Positions 11,248 to 15,606 of a stretch of DNA of 15,606 bases are shown piece by piece. This DNA comes from Pontiella sp. (GTDB lineage: Bacteria; Verrucomicrobiota; Kiritimatiellia; Kiritimatiellales; Pontiellaceae): contig JAOZKS010000024.1 in assembly GCA_029935255.1 (NCBI GenBank), positions 1 to 15,606 on the forward strand, in the 5' to 3' direction. The position numbers and the translations under genes were made by a program. Below the pieces are notes generated by a model. It saw nothing but the letters and a program-made list of their open reading frames with translations. It was not told the origin of the DNA and ran no database searches. Numbering within the stretch: the first letter of the stretch is position 1; the number at the start of each line of letters is the position of its first letter.

Positions 11248-12986
11248 GGATTCTCCTTTAAACTGGATTCAGTGTTGTGGATTATCGGTTCGGTGCAAAG
11301 CGAAACCTTTTGGAGAGTTATGGCATCGACCGGGCAGGCTGAAAGGCAGTCGCCGCAGCGGATGCATTCGTTTTGGTTGATCCAGATGAGGTTCATTTCT
11401 CGCATGGAATCCACGGCATTCCACGAAACAATCCGGCCTTCGTTGTCGTGGCGAAGCTCTTTGAGCATCAGGATACACTCGGTGCGCGGTTTGGCTTTGA
11501 GGCACCAATCACACTTGATGCATTTATCCTGGTCGATCTCAAATTTGTAGTGGCAGCGGTAGCATCGTTTGGCCTCTTCGGTTGTGGCGGCTTGGTCATA
11601 GCCCTGTTCAACCTCGCTTGGCAAATCCCGGCCGGGGATGGGAAGGGAGGGCATGGGCTGGCGTTCGATGAAGTCCATCTCGCGCGTCCGTCCCGTTTTA
11701 ACTCCGGGTTCAACGGACACGACCTTTTTCATCCGCTTTTCGCCCATCAGGAATTCATCGACCTGCCCGACCACTTGCTTGGCATGGCCAATGGCATCGA
11801 TGAGTGAGGAGGCTCCCTGAGCGAAGTCTCCCGCTTCAAAAATCCATTTGGCGGAATCATCGGTCCACGTACGGTCGGGAAACTGGCCGGTGGCGAGAAG
11901 GACGGTATCGGCTGGAACATCGAATTCTTCGTGGGTGCCGGTACGGCGGAAGCGCATGCCGCAGAGTTTTCCGGCCTGTTCGAGGTAGGCCATGGGCGTG
12001 GCGTGGCATTCGACTGGGATGCCTTCAAGTTCCAGCTCCTCGAGTTCGCCGGGAGTGACGCGCATATCCGCCTTCGTGCGTCGATACAATACCTTGAGGT
12101 CCCATTCAATCGTCTGCGCTCCGAGCCGCCGGGCGGTGCGTGCGCAGTCCATGGCCGTGAATCCGCCGCCAATCACAATAACGCGTTCGCCAATGCTGGA
12201 CGAACCGGTTTGGTTGACCTCCAGTAGGAAGTCGAGTCCGTGGCGGATGCCATCGAGTTTGTGTCCGGGAAGATCGGGCAGGTTGGGTTTCAGCGTTCCG
12301 GCGGCCATCACGACGGCATCGAATTCATCCAGAAGCTGGGAGAGCGGCAGGGTTTTTCCGATGGCGGTGTTGCAAATTATGTTTACTCCAAGCGCGACAA
12401 TTTGCCCAATTTCGCGGTCGATGATTGCGCGCGGCAGGCGGAACTCGGGAATGCCCTGATTCAGCATTCCGCCGGGTGAACCATGTTTTTCATAGACCGT
12501 AGCGATGTGGCCGAGCAGGGTGAGGTTGCGGGCGGCCGTCAGCCCGGCCACACCGGAACCAATCACGGCGACCTTTTTTCCAGTGCTTGGAAACCAGGGA
12601 TCGAGCAGGATGGGTTCTGACGGGCGGAAGTCGGCGGCGGAGCGTTTTGAAAAGCAGATGGCCACCGAGTCGCCGAGGCCTTCGTAGCCGTGGCGGCAGG
12701 CGGTTTCGCAGGGGCGGGAACATACGCGGCCGAGGACGGCGGGGAAGACGTTGTCGCGCAGATTGATTCGATAGGCTTCATCCATATGGCCCTCGGAAAT
12801 CGCGGTGAGATAGGCGGGGATATCGGTTCCGGCGGGGCAGGCCTTCTGACAGGGAATATTGGTTTCCAGCCACTGGAAATCCTTTATGGCTGAACCTGCA
12901 CCGGTTTTTACGGAAAGCTCGGCTTTCGGGGAATGTGATTGAGTGGGGGTCTTGAAAAGGGTCTTGAGTTGGTTTGATAAATCCAT
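11244..12986 (-). CDS. GltD-like FAD/NAD(P)H oxidoreductase with N- and C-terminal Fe-S modules
   Basis: A 580-residue cytoplasmic redox protein built like the small subunit of glutamate synthase and related NAD(P)H oxidoreductases. The N-terminal Fe-S module has C46, C50, C89, C93 and C97 (PCQKACPAGTDIP, VCSRPCETAC). The FAD-binding GSGVAG is at 143-148 and a second Rossmann motif VIGGGFTAMDCARTARRLGA near 270. The conserved ATG-type loop LLATGQFPD and GDFAQG follow. The C-terminus adds two 4Fe-4S motifs: a variant at C489, C492, C495 and C504, and a standard one at C541, C544, C547 and C551. This gives about 150 residues beyond a plain GltD, as in Fe-S-extended homologues such as SfrB-like proteins. 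No large glutamate synthase subunit is next to it, so electron transfer between NAD(P)H and another carrier is likelier than glutamate synthesis. Confidence 0.92.
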   Translation of the reverse strand: MDLSNQLKTLFKTPTQSHSPKAELSVKTGAGSAIKDFQWLETNIPCQKACPAGTDIPAYLTAISEGHMDEAYRINLRDNVFPAVLGRVCSRPCETACRHGYEGLGDSVAICFSKRSAADFRPSEPILLDPWFPSTGKKVAVIGSGVAGLTAARNLTLLGHIATVYEKHGSPGGMLNQGIPEFRLPRAIIDREIGQIVALGVNIICNTAIGKTLPLSQLLDEFDAVVMAAGTLKPNLPDLPGHKLDGIRHGLDFLLEVNQTGSSSIGERVIVIGGGFTAMDCARTARRLGAQTIEWDLKVLYRRTKADMRVTPGELEELELEGIPVECHATPMAYLEQAGKLCGMRFRRTGTHEEFDVPADTVLLATGQFPDRTWTDDSAKWIFEAGDFAQGASSLIDAIGHAKQVVGQVDEFLMGEKRMKKVVSVEPGVKTGRTREMDFIERQPMPSLPIPGRDLPSEVEQGYDQAATTEEAKRCYRCHYKFEIDQDKCIKCDWCLKAKPRTECILMLKELRHDNEGRIVSWNAVDSMREMNLIWINQNECIRCGDCLSACPVDAITLQKVSLCTEPIIHNTESSLKENP

Positions 12987-13024
12987 ATTAGCGGGATGAT
13001 ATTCATTGGCTTCGCGATTGCGAG

Positions 13025-13047
13025 CTATTTAGATTGAATCTAGCTAG
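13025..13047. promoter_or_regulatory. candidate DtxR-type operator upstream of the DtxR-family gene
   Basis: The 13-base palindrome TAGATT-G-AATCTA (13030-13042) extends outward, after two mismatched bases each side, to CTA and TAG. It lies between the divergent GltD-like and DtxR-family genes, 23 bases before the latter's ATG. A related dyad precedes the iron operon at 13653. Autoregulation is inferred. Confidence 0.6.
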
Positions 13048-13069
13048 CCCACGTTGGTAATAGTCATTC

Positions 13070-13561
13070 ATGAACACCACCGAACTTAGCGCCAGTCTGG
13101 AAGACTATTTGGAGATGATCTTTTTTCTTTCGAGGGAGGAGGGGAGCGCGCGCCCGAAGGATATTGCCGAGCGCTTGAGCGTTCGTGCGGCTTCAGTGAC
13201 TGGCGCTTTGAAGGCGCTGGCGGAAAAGGGGCTGGTGAATTATGCCCCGTATGCCTCGGTGACCCTGACCGACGATGGCCGCGAAATTGCGGGAGAAATC
13301 GCTATTAAACACGAGGCGCTATTGCATTTTTTCACGCAGGTCTTGGGGATCGAGCGGGCTGCCGCCGAGGAGTTTGCCTGTTCAATGGAGCACACCATCC
13401 CCGACGATATCCTGCAGCGTTTTGTCCGTTTTGCGGAATACACCGAAAAATGCCCCAGTTTTAACGCGAGCTGGCAAGAGAGTGCCGAAGCTTATTTCTG
13501 CAAGGCGCAGGGGTGCGATTCTCAACGCTGCCAAATCTGTAAACTGCCGGAGGTGGAGTAG
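13070..13561 (+). CDS. DtxR/MntR-family metal-dependent regulator
   Basis: A 163-residue repressor of the iron- or manganese-sensing DtxR family. Residues 1-70 are the winged helix-turn-helix: LEDYLEMIFFLSREEG, RPKDIAERLSVRAASVTGAL, LAEKGLVNYAPYASVTLTDDG. Residues 71 to about 130 are the metal-binding and dimer part. Likely ligands are D12, E15, H81, C104, E107 and H108. The C104/E107/H108 trio matches the iron-type primary site of DtxR/IdeR, while D12 resembles MntR. There is no SH3-like third domain. Instead the end carries a cysteine-rich tail (CKAQGCDSQRCQICK), which might bind metal. The FeoAB context points to Fe(II). It starts at the ATG at 13070 with a weak ribosome site and probably controls itself and the downstream operon through the TTTAGA-type dyads. 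Confidence 0.92.
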   Translation: MNTTELSASLEDYLEMIFFLSREEGSARPKDIAERLSVRAASVTGALKALAEKGLVNYAPYASVTLTDDGREIAGEIAIKHEALLHFFTQVLGIERAAAEEFACSMEHTIPDDILQRFVRFAEYTEKCPSFNASWQESAEAYFCKAQGCDSQRCQICKLPEVE

Positions 13562-13643
13562 GGCGGTTTCCTTATGAAGTGCCCGTGGAATATACCCTTG
13601 CCTTCAAAATGTTAGGCGCACCAAAAAATAGATGCAAATAGGA

Positions 13644-13671
13644 TTGACCTTGTTTAGATAACGTCTAAATT
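13644..13671 (+). promoter_or_regulatory. candidate iron-operon promoter with DtxR-type operator
   Basis: TTGACC (13644-13649) and TAAATT (13666-13671) form a -35/-10 pair with a 16-base spacer. The dyad TTTAGA-N5-TCTAAA (13653-13669) covers the spacer and the -10, the position expected for repression. It shares TTTAGAT and TCTA with the dyad at 13025-13047. The gap 13562-13643 shows no clear terminator. Confidence 0.62.
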
Positions 13672-13701
13672 ACCCCGCAATTTTTAGTAGGGAATGGCCC
13701 G

Positions 13702-13908
13702 ATGGCGGATTGTCACGAAGAGGTGAAAAAACGGATGAATGCATTGTACAACATGCTGATGGAGCATGATGGCTATGGCGAAATGCGCATTGACTTCAAG
13801 ATCCTCAGAAAAGGCCAGAAGGAAGTCATTATCCATTGCGGAAAGCAGTATCGCTATGTGGTGGATGCCGAGCAACGGTGCCAGCGGGGGTATGAGAATA
13901 ATGCATAG
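13702..13908 (+). CDS. small protein of unknown function, first gene of the iron operon
   Basis: A 68-residue protein with no signal peptide or membrane helix. It starts MADCHEEVKKRMNALYNMLM and continues with a helical segment, then a likely beta region (MRIDFKILRKGQKEVIIHCG, KQYRYVV). Three cysteines and two histidines are present, including C4/H5 and H45/C46, which might bind metal. GGGA lies upstream with somewhat long spacing. Its end overlaps the porin start by eight bases and it directly follows the DtxR-type operator, so it is iron-operon member one. I do not recognise a family. Confidence 0.7.
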   Translation: MADCHEEVKKRMNALYNMLMEHDGYGEMRIDFKILRKGQKEVIIHCGKQYRYVVDAEQRCQRGYENNA

Positions 13909-14995
13909 ATCAGCAGCTATTTTAATTATGTTTTTCCTGTTGGTCACCGGAGTGGCCGCCCATAAACCTGAACGTCCGCGCGGGCATGAGCAGGTTCCGG
14001 GCTGGGCAACCAATGAATTTCAACGGCTGGAATATGGGGTTTTGCTGGAAGTGGAGGGGTTTGCCTCGAAAATGGGAGGCGAAAACCAAAGCGACATTTT
14101 GCTGGCCACGGCCGCATTCGACCTCGAAGTTGCGGTGAATGAGTGGTTGTTGGGTCATGTGGGTATTTTGTGGGAACAATACTCGCGGGAGGACGACAAC
14201 CTTGACGAAGCCTACATCGCGCTGGGCGGTTCCTCTTCAACTCCCTTCGATTTCGTGGCGGGCCGTTTCTATCAACCCTTTGGTGATTTCGAGACCGTGT
14301 TCATCTCCGACCCGCTGACGCTGGAGTTGGGGGAAATGAACCAAGTCAGTGCCATGGTGGGCTATGAAAATGCGTGGCTGGATCTTAATCTGGGCGTATT
14401 CAACGGGGATGTTGAAAAGGATGTACCGGTGGATGGCGGCGGCGACAGCACGATCAACGATTTCTACGCCTCGGCCTTCATGGTTCCGCTGGAACAGGTC
14501 AAACTAGGCGTCTACTGGCTCTCCGATTTAATGGAAACCTACAATATGAGCCGGGTGGGTGAAGAGATCGCCAATCAACCCGGCTATGAAAAAGAGGGCG
14601 GGGCCGGAGCCTTCATCAATCTCTATCTTGGGCGGGTCACACTTAATGCAGAATATATTTCCGCTCTCAACGCCTACCAGCTCGCTGGCGGGTCGTATTT
14701 GCCTACCGCCTTTAATCTTGAAGGCTCCGTACACTTGCATGAAAAAGTGGTCATGGGGCTGAAGTATGGAGCAAGCGATGATTTATTCAGCACCTTCAAT
14801 GGTGCAGTATTGGGGTTTGGCGATAAATTGCCGGGGCAAAGTTATGGGGTGGTCGCCTCCTATGAATTTCAGCAGAACGCCCGAATTGCAATCGAATACA
14901 TGCGCCTTGAAGAATTGGATGACGATGCCGGCGGCAATTTGGTCACCATGCAGCTAGGATTGGCTTTTAAAAGAGGATTACGGGGAACGACATGA
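13901..14995 (+). CDS. LbtU-type outer-membrane porin
   Basis: A 364-residue outer-membrane beta-barrel protein with a signal peptide (MHRSAAILIMFFLLVTGVAA, cleavage near residue 20). The mature protein alternates hydrophobic and polar residues in about a dozen strands. It carries segments I associate with LbtU-family siderophore porins: EYGVLLEVEGFASKMGG, LDEAYIALGG, VAGRFYQPFGDFETVFISDP and LTLELGEMNQVSAMVGYEN. The end is AFKRGLRGTT and not a typical terminal aromatic residue. LbtU in Legionella takes up legiobactin; here position before FeoAB and behind a DtxR-type operator supports a role in iron entry, though the cargo is not shown. ATG 13892 is an alternative start nine bases upstream. 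The stop overlaps FeoA by four bases. Confidence 0.88.
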   Translation: MHRSAAILIMFFLLVTGVAAHKPERPRGHEQVPGWATNEFQRLEYGVLLEVEGFASKMGGENQSDILLATAAFDLEVAVNEWLLGHVGILWEQYSREDDNLDEAYIALGGSSSTPFDFVAGRFYQPFGDFETVFISDPLTLELGEMNQVSAMVGYENAWLDLNLGVFNGDVEKDVPVDGGGDSTINDFYASAFMVPLEQVKLGVYWLSDLMETYNMSRVGEEIANQPGYEKEGGAGAFINLYLGRVTLNAEYISALNAYQLAGGSYLPTAFNLEGSVHLHEKVVMGLKYGASDDLFSTFNGAVLGFGDKLPGQSYGVVASYEFQQNARIAIEYMRLEELDDDAGGNLVTMQLGLAFKRGLRGTT

Positions 14996-15219
14996 AACTG
15001 AGAAAAATGAAAAGAGGCGACACAGGAACCGTTGAGGATTTCGCCACGTCCGACCCGCAATATCGCCAGAAGCTGTTGCGCATGGGCCTGACCCGGAATG
15101 CCGAATTTACGGTGGTTCGCAAGGCTCCGTTTGGTGGCCCCATCGAAATCGAAGTGAAAGGGTTTCGGTTGGTATTGCGTAGCAACGAGGCCGATGTATT
15201 GGATGTAAAACAAAAATGA
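14992..15219 (+). CDS. feoA: ferrous iron transport protein A
   Basis: A 75-residue cytoplasmic SH3-like protein of the FeoA family, a partner of FeoB in Fe(II) uptake. The family signature is RGDTGTVEDF near the start, the central KLLRMGLTRNAEFTVVRKAP, GGPIEIEVKGFRLVLRSNEA and a terminal ADVLDV strand. The length is typical. ATG overlaps the porin stop (ATGA) and the stop overlaps the FeoB start in the same manner, so the three genes form one tightly coupled unit. Confidence 0.95.
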   Translation: MKLRKMKRGDTGTVEDFATSDPQYRQKLLRMGLTRNAEFTVVRKAPFGGPIEIEVKGFRLVLRSNEADVLDVKQK

Positions 15220-15606
15220 AACAGCTGAAAATCGCCCTCGCGGGAAATCCAAACAGTGGAAAGACCACGGTATTCAATGCGCTGACCGGCGCGCGCCAGC
15301 GCGTTGGAAACTGGCCGGGCGTGACGGTCGAGCGCGTTATGGGCGAATACGACTATGCCGATGGCCTAGTGGAGGTCACTGACCTGCCGGGCATCTACTC
15401 CTTCTCCGCGCTCTCGCCCGACGAAGAGGTGGCACGCAAGCACATTCTCTTCGACGCCCCCGACGTGGTGGTGAATGTGATCGATGCCTCGAACCTTGAG
15501 CGCAATCTATACCTCACCACCCAGCTCTTGGAAATGAATGTACCTGTGGTCGTGGCGCTCAACATGATGGATATGGCCAAGCAACGCGGCATCCGCATCG
15601 AAGTCG
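15216..15606 (+). CDS. feoB: ferrous iron transport protein B, N-terminal part
   Basis: The first 130 residues of FeoB, the inner-membrane Fe(II) transporter with an N-terminal GTPase; the right edge cuts the gene. GTPase motifs are intact: G1 GNPNSGKT (10-17), G2 threonine T37 in GNWPGVTVE, G3 DLPG (56-59) and G4 NMMD (116-119). The segment RQRVGNWPGVTVE is diagnostic for FeoB rather than other small GTPases. The membrane domain would follow outside the window. The start overlaps the feoA stop by four bases. Confidence 0.97.
   Translation, partial: MKQLKIALAGNPNSGKTTVFNALTGARQRVGNWPGVTVERVMGEYDYADGLVEVTDLPGIYSFSALSPDEEVARKHILFDAPDVVVNVIDASNLERNLYLTTQLLEMNVPVVVALNMMDMAKQRGIRIEV

Noticed and set aside
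13766..13891. Longer porin N-terminus from 13766
   Set aside because: It would precede and disrupt the signal peptide and overlaps the small iron-operon gene in another frame.
13892..13900. Porin start at 13892 instead of 13901
   Set aside because: The GGGGG at 13886-13890 is one base from 13892 but ten from 13901. The choice is not firm and changes only three residues.

Overview
The window comes from a Gram-negative bacterium: it encodes an outer-membrane porin, several Sec signal peptides and an RND exporter. Gene content (ECF sigma with a membrane-anchored partner, DUF2202 ferritin-like protein, YncE/phosphoesterase fusion, LbtU-type porin next to FeoAB, GltD-like Fe-S flavoprotein) and moderately high G+C suggest an anaerobic or microaerophilic environmental lineage, possibly of the PVC group such as Kiritimatiellota. 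That placement is inference only; no rRNA or phylogenetic marker is present.

Layout. (1) 1-2338, minus: an ArsR-type regulator with a cysteine-rich tail, followed 12 bases later by an RND/MMPL exporter that runs off the left edge. (2) 2461-4234, plus: an ECF sigma factor, an overlapping membrane protein that looks like its anti-sigma partner but carries a CBM48/AMPK-type early-set domain outside the membrane, and an overlapping secreted protein of unknown function. (3) 4271-4602: a small secreted Lys/Gln/Glu-rich protein with its own promoter and a strong terminator. (4) 4634-7949, minus: a cytoplasmic ferritin-like protein and a large exported beta-propeller/phosphoesterase. (5) 8104-9095, plus: a DUF2202 ferritin-like exported protein and a two-helix membrane protein. 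(6) 9151-10054: a PaaX-family gene (HTH, Cas2-like middle domain, PaaX C-terminal domain) bounded exactly by two near-identical 32-base palindromes. (7) 10078-12986, minus: a two-gene operon of a GltD-like Fe-S flavoprotein and a BioD-like/DRTGG protein. (8) 13025-15606, plus: a DtxR-family metalloregulator, then a probable iron operon of a small unknown protein, LbtU-type porin, FeoA and FeoB (cut by the right edge).

How the parts connect. The same two-block element, TGTGACGA - 14 bases - GTGTA, lies upstream of the sigma operon, the small secreted protein and the DUF2202 gene with exactly the same spacing each time. I read it as the target promoter of the ECF sigma factor, giving a local, self-activating regulon of envelope proteins. 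Separately, related TTTAGA...TCTA dyads precede the DtxR-type gene and the iron operon, suggesting one iron-responsive circuit. The palindrome-bounded PaaX/Cas2-like gene does not fit either circuit and is the best candidate for an undescribed element. No stretch above 300 bases lacks a gene; the longest gap, 7950-8169, holds divergent promoters.
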